From Pantanalinema sp. GBBB05 (GTDB lineage: Bacteria > Cyanobacteriota > Cyanobacteriia > Leptolyngbyales > Leptolyngbyaceae), in NCBI GenBank assembly GCA_016743235.1, contig VRZD01000044.1, positions 1-54,715 of the forward strand: DNA of 54,715 nt, read 5' to 3'. Both the position numbers and the translations under genes were made by a program. The notes beneath the pieces were generated by a model. That model was given only the letters and a program-made list of their open reading frames with translations, made no database searches and was not told the DNA's origin. Below are positions 17,664-26,086 of this stretch, in pieces; within the stretch, counting starts at the first letter, position 1, and each line of letters begins with the position of its first letter.

Positions 17664-20114
17664 TTAGCCAACGCAGACAATCTCTCGATTCGGCGTTACG
17701 GTGGTTTGGGTGCCTCGGTAATAGTCCTCAGCGCTAAAGGCATCCACTTGAATCGCCTCATTGCGAGCAAATTCGGCCTGACAGACGATCGTCGCTTCAG
17801 CTTCCGTAATCACGCCAGATTCGTAAGCGATCGCTAACAGATGATCCGGTTTCCCCGACGGGAGAGTTCCGGCCCGACTCGCCGCTTTGATTTTCTGCAA
17901 CACGACATCCGCTTGCTGGGCCAACGTTAAGGCATGTTCCAGTCGTCCCAATGCCTGTTGGGTATCAGTAGGAATGTAAATGCCAGCCGTCAGGCGATCG
18001 CGCACAGAGCCAATTTGCTGCAAACTTTGCGCTACTTGACTACCCAACTGATCGGATGGCATCGCCCCGATCGGATTGAATCGCCACCAGGCTAACAACG
18101 GTTGCCGTAACAATCCCAGTACTGGAATCTCTAGATTGCTGAGAATTCCGGCGACGGCTTGCTGAATTTGCGCAAAACTATATTGCATCGCCCAATGAAC
18201 GAGCGGTAGATCCTCGGCTTGCCGACCTTCCGCTTCAAATCGCCGCAAGGTCGCTGTGCCCAGATATAGCCAGGTGAGAATATCCGCAAAGCGTCCCGTC
18301 AGTTTCTCCCGTCGCTTCAGCGAACCACCAAATGCCAGTAATGCCACATCAGTTAAGACGGCGAAGGTAGCAGATGCCCAGGCGAGTTTCCGGTAGTACC
18401 GCGCTGTGGCTCCGGAAACGGGCGATCGCGCCAGATAACCGCGTGACAAGTTGAGAATCACGGCTCGGAATAGATTCCGAATCATCGATCCCATGTGTGA
18501 CCAGAAGGCATGATCGAAGGCCGGAACATCACTCTGACTCAATGCCTGAATTTCGTCATAAATGTAGGGATGGCAGCGAATCACCCCCTGCCCAAAAATC
18601 ATTAAGGTACGAGTGAGAATATTCGCGCCTTCTACCGTGATCGAAATCGGTGTCGCGGTGTAAATGTTGGCCAGCAAATTCCGGGGGCCGCGACAAATTC
18701 CGGAGCCACCCAGAATATCCATGCCATCGTTAATCATCTGGCGAGATAATTCCGTGGTGCTATATTTGGCGATCGCGGAGACTACGGCAGGTTGTTGTCC
18801 TTGATCAACGGCTCCACAGGTATACAGCCTAGCGGCATCCACCATATACGCCAGTCCACCAATGCGAGCTAGAGGTTCTTCAATCCCTTCAAACCGCCCG
18901 ATCGCTAAGCCAAACTGCTGCCGCACCACACTATGCGCTCCCGTCACCCGCGCCACTAATTTCGCTACGCCCGTACAAGTCGCCGGGAAACTAATCCCTC
19001 GTCCGGCGGCGAGACTTTGCATCAACATCTTCCAACCCTGGCCTGCCTGCTCCACTCCGCCAATAATGTGATCGATCGGCAGGATGACGTTATGCCCTTC
19101 CGTGGGTGAATTGTAGAACGGAACTCCCATCGGATCATGACGTTGATTAATCACGACACCGGGCGTATTGGTCGGAACCAAAGCACAGGTAATGCCTAAA
19201 TCCTTGCCTTTACCCAGGAAATTATCTGGATCGCGTAAACGGAAGGCTAATCCCAGTAAAGTGGCGATCGCGCCTAAGGTGATGTAGCGCTTCTTCCAGT
19301 TCAAGCGCAGATAGAGGTTGCCATCTTCACCCCGAAACACTTCCCCGTGGGAGGTGAGGCTTGCCGCATCCGATCCAGCAGTCGGTTCCGTTAAGGCGAA
19401 ACAAGGAATCTCTTCACCTCGGGCTAATCGCGGGAGATAGTGGGCTTTTTGTTCCGGTGTGCCATAGCGTAGTAGTAGTTTGGCAGGACCCAGGGAATTC
19501 GTCACGCCAACCGTAGCGACATGGGTAAAGGAGCGCGAGGCTAACTTTACCATCACTGAGCTATAGGCCAGATTCGAGAAGCCCAATCCACCATATTCCT
19601 GCGGAATCATCATACCGAAGAAGCGCTCTTGCTTGAGGTAATCCCACACGTCTGGTGGCAGATCTTTACGCTGGTAAATTTCCCAGTCGGTTGCCAACTG
19701 ACACACCTTCTCTACAGGGCCATCCAGAAAAGCTTGCAACTCTGGCGACACTTGCGGATAAGGCTGATCGAGTATGCGTTGGAAGTTCGGTTTACCTGTG
19801 AAAAACTCCCCCTCAACCCAAACATTTCCCGCTTCGATCGCCGCTCGTTCCGTCTCCGAAATTTTCGGTAATAGATTCATTGCCTGAATCGCTTTAACAA
19901 TCCAGGTGGTGACTAATTTCTGTCGCACGATCGGAATATTTAGGACCAAAGCGATCGCGGCAAATGCAATCCAGAATGCGATCGGAGAATTCAGAATTGC
20001 CAGAATTCCAGCGATATAAAGTGTCCATAACCACAGTGGCGAACCAAAGTAGCCAAAGCAGATTCCCACTAGGATCAAGGTCGGGATAGTAATCATGGGT
20101 TGAAGCGCAACCAT
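17664..20114 (-). CDS. fadE: FadE-type acyl-CoA dehydrogenase
   Basis: The first oxidation step of beta-oxidation: acyl-CoA to trans-2-enoyl-CoA with FAD. It has 816 residues, the length of the large gamma-proteobacterial FadE family rather than the ~380-residue short-type enzymes. Two N-terminal hydrophobic segments suggest membrane association. The acyl-CoA dehydrogenase signature ALTEPTAGSDAAS is present, and the segment TVEGANILTRTLMIFGQG, with the presumed catalytic Glu, is nearly the same as in enterobacterial FadE. It starts at ATG 20114 with GGAG 8 nt upstream and is the last gene of the fad cluster, 76 bp after fadA. Confidence 0.9.
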   Translation of the reverse strand: MVALQPMITIPTLILVGICFGYFGSPLWLWTLYIAGILAILNSPIAFWIAFAAIALVLNIPIVRQKLVTTWIVKAIQAMNLLPKISETERAAIEAGNVWVEGEFFTGKPNFQRILDQPYPQVSPELQAFLDGPVEKVCQLATDWEIYQRKDLPPDVWDYLKQERFFGMMIPQEYGGLGFSNLAYSSVMVKLASRSFTHVATVGVTNSLGPAKLLLRYGTPEQKAHYLPRLARGEEIPCFALTEPTAGSDAASLTSHGEVFRGEDGNLYLRLNWKKRYITLGAIATLLGLAFRLRDPDNFLGKGKDLGITCALVPTNTPGVVINQRHDPMGVPFYNSPTEGHNVILPIDHIIGGVEQAGQGWKMLMQSLAAGRGISFPATCTGVAKLVARVTGAHSVVRQQFGLAIGRFEGIEEPLARIGGLAYMVDAARLYTCGAVDQGQQPAVVSAIAKYSTTELSRQMINDGMDILGGSGICRGPRNLLANIYTATPISITVEGANILTRTLMIFGQGVIRCHPYIYDEIQALSQSDVPAFDHAFWSHMGSMIRNLFRAVILNLSRGYLARSPVSGATARYYRKLAWASATFAVLTDVALLAFGGSLKRREKLTGRFADILTWLYLGTATLRRFEAEGRQAEDLPLVHWAMQYSFAQIQQAVAGILSNLEIPVLGLLRQPLLAWWRFNPIGAMPSDQLGSQVAQSLQQIGSVRDRLTAGIYIPTDTQQALGRLEHALTLAQQADVVLQKIKAASRAGTLPSGKPDHLLAIAYESGVITEAEATIVCQAEFARNEAIQVDAFSAEDYYRGTQTTVTPNREIVCVG

Positions 20115-20151
20115 AATTTGAACTCCAAATAATGCGCTAGTTAGCTAACGG

Positions 20152-20185
20152 TTGAGAGAGCACTACGATCTCAGTCCTCTCTCAA
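20152..20185 (-). repeat. Inverted repeat between fadA and fadE
   Basis: A 9-bp perfect stem TTGAGAGAG/CTCTCTCAA with a 16-nt loop occupies most of the 76-bp fadA-fadE gap. It lacks a T-run on the minus strand, so it may be an mRNA-stabilising or attenuating hairpin rather than a full terminator. Confidence 0.5.
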
Positions 20186-20190
20186 AAAAC

Positions 20191-21372
20191 TCACAACATC
20201 AAGTTCTCAAACACTCCAGCCGCCCCCATGCCACCACCCACGCACATGGAAACGATGCCGTAACGCACTCCACGCCGTTTCATCTCATGTAGTAATGTGG
20301 CAGTCAGTTTAGCGCCAGAGCAACCGAGCGGATGACCTAAAGCGATCGCGCCACCGTTGACATTGACGATGTCTTCATTCAGTCCTAATGTCCGAATCAC
20401 GGCAAGGGATTGGGCAGCGAAGGCTTCATTCAGTTCAATCAAGCCAATATCGCTCAGCGTTAAACCAACTTGCTTTAGGACTTTGGGAATGGCTTCCACG
20501 GGACCAATACCCATGATTTCCGGAGCAACTCCAGCCACGGTAAAGCCTAACATTCTAGCCATTGGCTGAATGCCTAATTCCTTGACCTGTTTCTCGCTCA
20601 TGACGATCGTGGCGGCAGCACCATCTGACATTTGTGAGGCATTTCCGGCGGTGACGTTTCCTTTGGCATGAAACACAGGTTTCAGTTGTGATAAAGCTTC
20701 TAAGTTTGTATCCGCCCGTGGTCCTTCATCAGTGTCAAAGATAATTTCGCTTGTTTCCGCTTTACCGTTAACATACTGGGTTTCTCGAACTGTGATAGGA
20801 ATGATTTCTTCCTTGAATCGTCCTGCCTTAATCGCCGCTACTGCCCGTTGGTGCGATCGCAACGCAAAGGCATCTTGATCGGCACGAGAAATTTGGAATT
20901 GTTGCGCCACATTTTCGGCGGTCAGTCCCATTGTGATGTAGGTTTCTGGGGCATCAGCTAACAGTTCGGCATTGGGCAAAAACTGGTGTCCGCCCATCGG
21001 AATCAGGCTCATGGATTCCACTCCACCGGCCACCATCACCTCCGCCTGTCCCACCGCGATCGCTTGATTCGCCATCGCGATCGCCTGTAAGCCAGAGGCA
21101 CACAAGCGATTCACCGTACAACCAGAAACGGCATCCGGTAAACCGGCTCGTAATGCTACCACACGCCCCAAGTTAAAGCCCTGTTCGGCTTCTGGCATGG
21201 CACAGCCGAGAATAACATCATCAATCTGATTGGACACTAAACCGGGAATCTTCTCGATCGCGCCTCGCACAACGACCGCCCCTAAATCATCAGGACGAGT
21301 GTGGCGAAGGGTGCCACGCGGCGCTTTACCGATCGCCGTTCTAACACTGCTAACAATGTATGTGTTGTTCAT
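20191..21372 (-). CDS. fadA: Acetyl-CoA C-acyltransferase (3-ketoacyl-CoA thiolase)
   Basis: Thiolysis step of beta-oxidation: 3-ketoacyl-CoA plus CoA gives acetyl-CoA and a shortened acyl-CoA. 393 residues. The nucleophilic Cys lies in NRLCASGLQAIAMA (about residue 89), the second signature NGGAIALGHPLGCSGAKL carries the His, and CVGGGMGAAGVFE carries the second catalytic Cys. It lies between the multifunctional FadB/N-like gene and fadE on the same strand. A biosynthetic PHB-type thiolase has the same motifs; the gene context favours the degradative role. Confidence 0.92.
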   Translation of the reverse strand: MNNTYIVSSVRTAIGKAPRGTLRHTRPDDLGAVVVRGAIEKIPGLVSNQIDDVILGCAMPEAEQGFNLGRVVALRAGLPDAVSGCTVNRLCASGLQAIAMANQAIAVGQAEVMVAGGVESMSLIPMGGHQFLPNAELLADAPETYITMGLTAENVAQQFQISRADQDAFALRSHQRAVAAIKAGRFKEEIIPITVRETQYVNGKAETSEIIFDTDEGPRADTNLEALSQLKPVFHAKGNVTAGNASQMSDGAAATIVMSEKQVKELGIQPMARMLGFTVAGVAPEIMGIGPVEAIPKVLKQVGLTLSDIGLIELNEAFAAQSLAVIRTLGLNEDIVNVNGGAIALGHPLGCSGAKLTATLLHEMKRRGVRYGIVSMCVGGGMGAAGVFENLML

Positions 21373-21407
21373 AAGTCTGTAGTGATCTAGTTCAGAAGTG
21401 TGTGATC

Positions 21408-21592
21408 CGTGGGAGATGAGGGAGGTGGGGAGGATGGAGAAGGTAAGGAGGGTGAGGTGGGTGAGGAAGGTGGGGAGAGTGAGGAAGGTGGGGAGGGTGA
21501 GGAAGGTGGGGAAGAAGTTATCTGCTTTTCTATCTCCCTTATCTCCCTCATCTCCCTCATCGTCCCTATCCCCCCATCTCCCTTATCTCCAA
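21408..21592. repeat. Purine/pyrimidine-rich intergenic repeat, copy C
   Basis: About 105 nt of G/A-rich DNA, a short spacer, then about 60 nt of C/T-rich DNA that is roughly complementary to it, filling the fadB-fadA gap. Within the purine arm three 18-bp units GTGAGGAAGGTGGGGAGA (with two-base variation at the end) lie in tandem at 21461-21514. It resembles the elements at 12556 and 14707. Confidence 0.75.
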
Positions 21593-21593
21593 A

Positions 21594-23957
21594 TCAATTC
21601 CGCAACGGCTTCTTCGTCTTCAGCATGTGCAGAATCCGTTCCTGGGTCTTGGGGCTGTCTACTAAGGGCAGGAAGTTGTCGCGTTCTAATCCCAGGAGGT
21701 AATTGTCATCGACAGCGGCGGGAGCAGTTAAATCGCCTCCTGTGAGGACATAGGCTAAGCGATTGGCTAAGGAGCGATCGTAGTCACTGATGTAACCACC
21801 TTGATGCATGACGTATGCCATTAGTTCTAAAGCGGCTCTAGCAGGTTGACCGAGAACGGGAATCGGATTACGAGGTGGAGGAGTGTAGCCAAGATGATCG
21901 AGGCAGAGCACGGCTTGTTTGGCGGCATAGAGGCGACGATCGGCATTCATCACTATTTTGGTTGTCGGGGGTAGGAAACCAAGCTCGATGCCTTCCTGAG
22001 CACTATTGGAAACTTTGGCCGTGCCGATCGTTTCAAACACTTTTTTCAGGAACGGTAGCATGTCGCCCGGAGCATCACTCACCGCCCGATTACCAATCCA
22101 TCGAGCCATGCGCATCAAGCCACCCCCCGCCGGAATCAGTCCAACACTGAGTTCGACTAAACCAATGTAGGTTTCAGCATCGGCAACGACATGGGGACAA
22201 GCCATCGCTAACTCACAACCACCCCCTAATGCCCGTCCGTGGACAGCGGCAACGATCGGTTTGTGGAAGTAGTAAATTCGCTGGACTAAGGTTTGCACTT
22301 TAGTCAGTAACTCGGCAATGACTTTGTGGGAGCGATTAAATGGATTCAGGTTTTCCAATTGCACAATCTTCCCCACTTCCGCCAAATTAATCCCGACACA
22401 GAAATTGTCACTATCATTGCCAATCACCATGCCGCGATAATCATGGGTTTCCAGCCAATCCATCACCTCCAGTAACCCATCGACCACTTTGATACTGAGG
22501 GTATTAGCTTTGGAGCGCAGGTCATACAGGACAACACCATCACCCAGATCTAGCAAAGCCGCTTCTGAGTTGTGCCAGAGCACCGCTTTGGGATTGGCTT
22601 TAATGTCGGCTAAATGAATTTCGTCGGTAGCGGCAGTTAACGGGACGAAGTATTCACCGGGAACATAAGCACTACCGTTCTCTTGATAGAATCCGGTTGT
22701 GCCTTCTTGCCGCATCTGGTCAATCCAGGCCGGAATCGCTAATCCAGCTTTGCGCAGATCAGTTAAAACCGTATCAAAGCCGAGAGCATCCCAAATTTCA
22801 AACGGTCCTAGTTCCCAACCGAAGCCCCAGCGCATCGCTTGATCAATATCGACCGGACGATCGGCGATTTCAGGAATCCGGTTGGCACTGTAGGCTAAGG
22901 TCGCCAGGATGGCATGCCGGAAGAATTCGCCTGCCCGCCCTTTGTGGTGATACAACTTTTGCAAGCGTTCTGCCAAGTTCGGTAGCTTGGCGATGCCATC
23001 AATGTTGCCGAGATTTAATGGTTTAGCCGATTCATAGGCAAAGGTTTTGGGATTCAGCGATCGAATCTCACCGTCAACTTTTTTGTAAAAGCCTTGACCC
23101 GCTTTGGTGCCTAGCGATCCGGTTTCTACCAGTTTTCGCAGCAGATCAGGCACTTTGAACATATCGCGATCGGGATCATTGGTCACCGCTGCATGTAAGT
23201 GCTCTGAGACGTACAACAGCGTATCCAGACCGACTAAATCCGCCATCCGAAATGTGCCAGATTTAGGACGACCAATCAGGGTTCCGGTTAAAGTATCGAC
23301 TTCTTCGATCGAGTAGCCTTGCTCTGTCAAACCCTTTAAACCTAACATCGCCACAAACATGCCAATCCGATTAGCGATAAAGTTCGGTGTATCTTTGGCA
23401 ATCACAATACCTTTGCCAAGATACATCCGTCCAAACCATTGCATCCGCTCAACCACCTGGGGATCAGTGTCAGCCGTCGGAATTAACTCCAACAGTTTCA
23501 GGTAACGGGGGGGATTAAAGAAATGGGTGCCTAAGAAGTGTTGCCGGAAGGATTTGGAACGACCTGCTGCGATCGAGGCAATCGACAAACCACTGGTATT
23601 TGTGGAAATTACAGTTTCTTTGCTGACTGTTTTTTCCACCCGATCCATTAGTTGCTGTTTGATCGCCAAATTCTCTACAACCGCTTCAATTACCCAATCC
23701 ACTTTCGCTAAGCGATCGAAGTGTTCTTCGTAGTTACCTAAAATTACCCGTTGCGCGGTTTTCTCGGTAAACAAAATCGGTGGCGATTGCTTCAACGCTT
23801 TCTTAAATGCTCCTTCGACTACGGCATTTTTATCGCCTGACTGAGCCGGTAGATCTAATAAGTGAACAGTCAGTCCAGCGTTAGCCAGGTGAGCAGCAAT
23901 CTGAGCGCCCATCACGCCAGCACCCAGAACAGCAGCAGTTTGAAACGGTTTAAACAT
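21594..23957 (-). CDS. 3-hydroxyacyl-CoA dehydrogenase/enoyl-CoA hydratase (FadN/FadB-like)
   Basis: A bifunctional beta-oxidation enzyme of 787 residues with the domain order dehydrogenase first, hydratase last, as in Bacillus FadN and unlike E. coli FadB. The NAD-binding motif LGAGVMGAQIAAHLANAG is near the N terminus and the dehydrogenase signature FFNPPRYLKLLELIPT at about residue 145. The C-terminal crotonase domain has GRALGGGCELAMAC and LVELSVGLIPAGGG, which carry both expected catalytic Glu residues. The frame is open to 24041, but ATG 23957 has GAGG 9 nt upstream and starts right before the NAD motif. Confidence 0.92.
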   Translation of the reverse strand: MFKPFQTAAVLGAGVMGAQIAAHLANAGLTVHLLDLPAQSGDKNAVVEGAFKKALKQSPPILFTEKTAQRVILGNYEEHFDRLAKVDWVIEAVVENLAIKQQLMDRVEKTVSKETVISTNTSGLSIASIAAGRSKSFRQHFLGTHFFNPPRYLKLLELIPTADTDPQVVERMQWFGRMYLGKGIVIAKDTPNFIANRIGMFVAMLGLKGLTEQGYSIEEVDTLTGTLIGRPKSGTFRMADLVGLDTLLYVSEHLHAAVTNDPDRDMFKVPDLLRKLVETGSLGTKAGQGFYKKVDGEIRSLNPKTFAYESAKPLNLGNIDGIAKLPNLAERLQKLYHHKGRAGEFFRHAILATLAYSANRIPEIADRPVDIDQAMRWGFGWELGPFEIWDALGFDTVLTDLRKAGLAIPAWIDQMRQEGTTGFYQENGSAYVPGEYFVPLTAATDEIHLADIKANPKAVLWHNSEAALLDLGDGVVLYDLRSKANTLSIKVVDGLLEVMDWLETHDYRGMVIGNDSDNFCVGINLAEVGKIVQLENLNPFNRSHKVIAELLTKVQTLVQRIYYFHKPIVAAVHGRALGGGCELAMACPHVVADAETYIGLVELSVGLIPAGGGLMRMARWIGNRAVSDAPGDMLPFLKKVFETIGTAKVSNSAQEGIELGFLPPTTKIVMNADRRLYAAKQAVLCLDHLGYTPPPRNPIPVLGQPARAALELMAYVMHQGGYISDYDRSLANRLAYVLTGGDLTAPAAVDDNYLLGLERDNFLPLVDSPKTQERILHMLKTKKPLRN

Positions 23958-24004
23958 GATTTGTGTCCTCAAAATGCAGCAAGTAGCAATCTGCGATCGG
24001 TCAA

Positions 24005-26086
24005 TTAGTAATGCGTCAACGATTTGGCGTAGATCGGGCAAGACGAGACGGAGACAACAGGACAGGCAATCACGGTAGCAGCCACACTATCGGTTTCTCC
24101 AGTGTGTGACTCGCCATCATGCTCATACAGAGCCGAAATTTCCGCTGCAAACGTCTCTAAGACTTGCCCCCGATTCACGCTGCCGTCGGGATGTAATAGT
24201 CCATTGGCGATCGTGAAATCAGCCGCAATCAAGCGAAACTTTCGCACCGTTGACCAGTACGGTAAATGGCAATTGGCCTGCTCAATTAAATGGTGGTAGC
24301 GAGCTTGGATACAGGGATGTTGAAGCCATTCGGCAAGGCTCAGATCAATCCCGAGATGAAGGGCTTCTTGTTGCAGGAGTTCCAGATCTGGCACAATCAA
24401 CATGCCACAGAACTTATGATTCGCGCCTACCGCGATCGCGTGAGTCACTAACGGGGACTGTGTTAATTCCTGCTCTAATGGCAATGGCGAAACATATTTT
24501 CCAGTGGATAACTTAAACAACGATTTTTTCACACCCGTAATTTGTAGAAATCCATCGGCTGTGATTTCCCCCACATCCCCGGTATGCAACCAACCATCGG
24601 CATCCAACACTTGCTGGGTCGCGCCTGGATCACGATAGTAACCCTGCATCACAAACGGCGATTTCACCAGAATTTCACCATCAGTCGCGATCGCAATCTC
24701 GACGCCGGGAATGGGTAAACCAACGGTTCCGGCGCGGTTGTAATTCCCCCGGTTGTAACACAAGACGGCACTCGTTTCGGTGAGTCCGTAGCCCTGCAAT
24801 ACAGGGATTCCGGCGGCTGAAAAGACATTAGCAATTTCTGAACGTAACGCTGCACCGCCACAGATTAAGGCTTTCATCCGAGTGCCAAACACCGATCGCC
24901 ATTTGGCAAACACTAAGCGATCGGCAAGTCGCAACCGGAGCTTAAACAACTGAGAAAGTGGTTTACCGAGCTGATAGCGATGGGCTAATTTCACCGCCCA
25001 ATCATAGGCGGTGCGATCGAACTTCGTCAGCCGTTGACCTTGTTCTAGAAACCGCTCGTAAACCTTCTCTAGCAAGCGGGGAACCGTAATCAAAATCGTG
25101 GGATTAACTAACTTCAAATGTTTGACCACATGGTTGGGATCAGAGAAGTAAATACTGTGACCATACGCCATGTGTCCGTAGAGAAATGCCCGTGCAAAAA
25201 TATGCGTCAACGGCAGAAAGATCAGGGCAACCTCCTGTGCCCCTGTACCGAGGTTAGGATAACTGCTAAATGCCGCCAGAATATCCGCCGCAATATTCTC
25301 ATGGGTCAACATCACGCCTTTGGGTCGCTTTGTCTCACTGGCAATGTAGAGAATCGTGGCTAGATCACTGGGAGCGATCGCGTGTCGTAAGGCTTGTAAG
25401 CGTTCAACTGACCACTGATCGCAACCCTGTTGTCGCACTTCATCTAGAGAGAATAGTTTGAGCGATCGCGGTAACGGAGCAATCTCATGGGAATGATCAG
25501 GATGTCCTTCTCCCAACAAATGAGGGAATTGTAAGCACTCCTCTAAGCCACATTCAACGACTTCTTGTTCCTGTGCTTTACCCCGCATTACCTCTGCTCG
25601 TAGCCGCTCCCACTCCTCTGGGACTTCAGCGACAATCACGCTTTCCAGATGGGTGGCTGCGTCTAAATACGGCATCACTTGATATAGCAGATCAAGGTTA
25701 GAGATGACTAGCGCTCTAGCTGTCGTATGTTGCAGGATAAACAGAATGTTCTCAATTGTTTGAGTCAGGTCGATCGGGACATTGACTAATCCCGCCAGCA
25801 AACAGCCCATATCGGCAATACAGAAGTGGATATCCCCATGCATGACAAAGGCAACACGATCGCCGCGATGTAACTCTAACGCTAGTAATCCTAAGGCTGT
25901 TTCAGAGGCTAATTGGCGAAAGTCAGTGTTAGAAGTTGCTTGCCAGCGCCGTTTTTGCCATTGATTGAATGCTTGCTCATTGGGATGACGATCGCAGGCT
26001 TTATCTAATAACTCAGGTAGTGTTTGACCCAGAGTGAGGCTTCCAGAATTAGGTGGAGCACGATAAATAGTCGATGTGCTAGTCAT
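24005..26086 (-). CDS. FadD-like AMP-binding acyl-activating enzyme, atypical P-loop
   Basis: A 693-residue ANL-superfamily protein, expected to activate fatty acids to acyl-AMP and acyl-CoA and so feed the downstream fadB/A/E genes. It has FLPLTHIFARAFLYG, the GYGLTETSAV motif, GWLHTGDVGEI and VKKSLFKLSTGKYVSP in the usual order. However, the phosphate-binding loop, normally YTSGTTGxPKG, reads YIASETKRPKG, and the C-terminal region where the catalytic Lys is expected reads HPDGSVNRGQ. It is either a divergent active subfamily or a catalytically weak paralogue. First gene of the fad cluster, 47 bp before the fadB start. Confidence 0.82.
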   Translation of the reverse strand: MTSTSTIYRAPPNSGSLTLGQTLPELLDKACDRHPNEQAFNQWQKRRWQATSNTDFRQLASETALGLLALELHRGDRVAFVMHGDIHFCIADMGCLLAGLVNVPIDLTQTIENILFILQHTTARALVISNLDLLYQVMPYLDAATHLESVIVAEVPEEWERLRAEVMRGKAQEQEVVECGLEECLQFPHLLGEGHPDHSHEIAPLPRSLKLFSLDEVRQQGCDQWSVERLQALRHAIAPSDLATILYIASETKRPKGVMLTHENIAADILAAFSSYPNLGTGAQEVALIFLPLTHIFARAFLYGHMAYGHSIYFSDPNHVVKHLKLVNPTILITVPRLLEKVYERFLEQGQRLTKFDRTAYDWAVKLAHRYQLGKPLSQLFKLRLRLADRLVFAKWRSVFGTRMKALICGGAALRSEIANVFSAAGIPVLQGYGLTETSAVLCYNRGNYNRAGTVGLPIPGVEIAIATDGEILVKSPFVMQGYYRDPGATQQVLDADGWLHTGDVGEITADGFLQITGVKKSLFKLSTGKYVSPLPLEQELTQSPLVTHAIAVGANHKFCGMLIVPDLELLQQEALHLGIDLSLAEWLQHPCIQARYHHLIEQANCHLPYWSTVRKFRLIAADFTIANGLLHPDGSVNRGQVLETFAAEISALYEHDGESHTGETDSVAATVIACPVVSVSSCPIYAKSLTHY

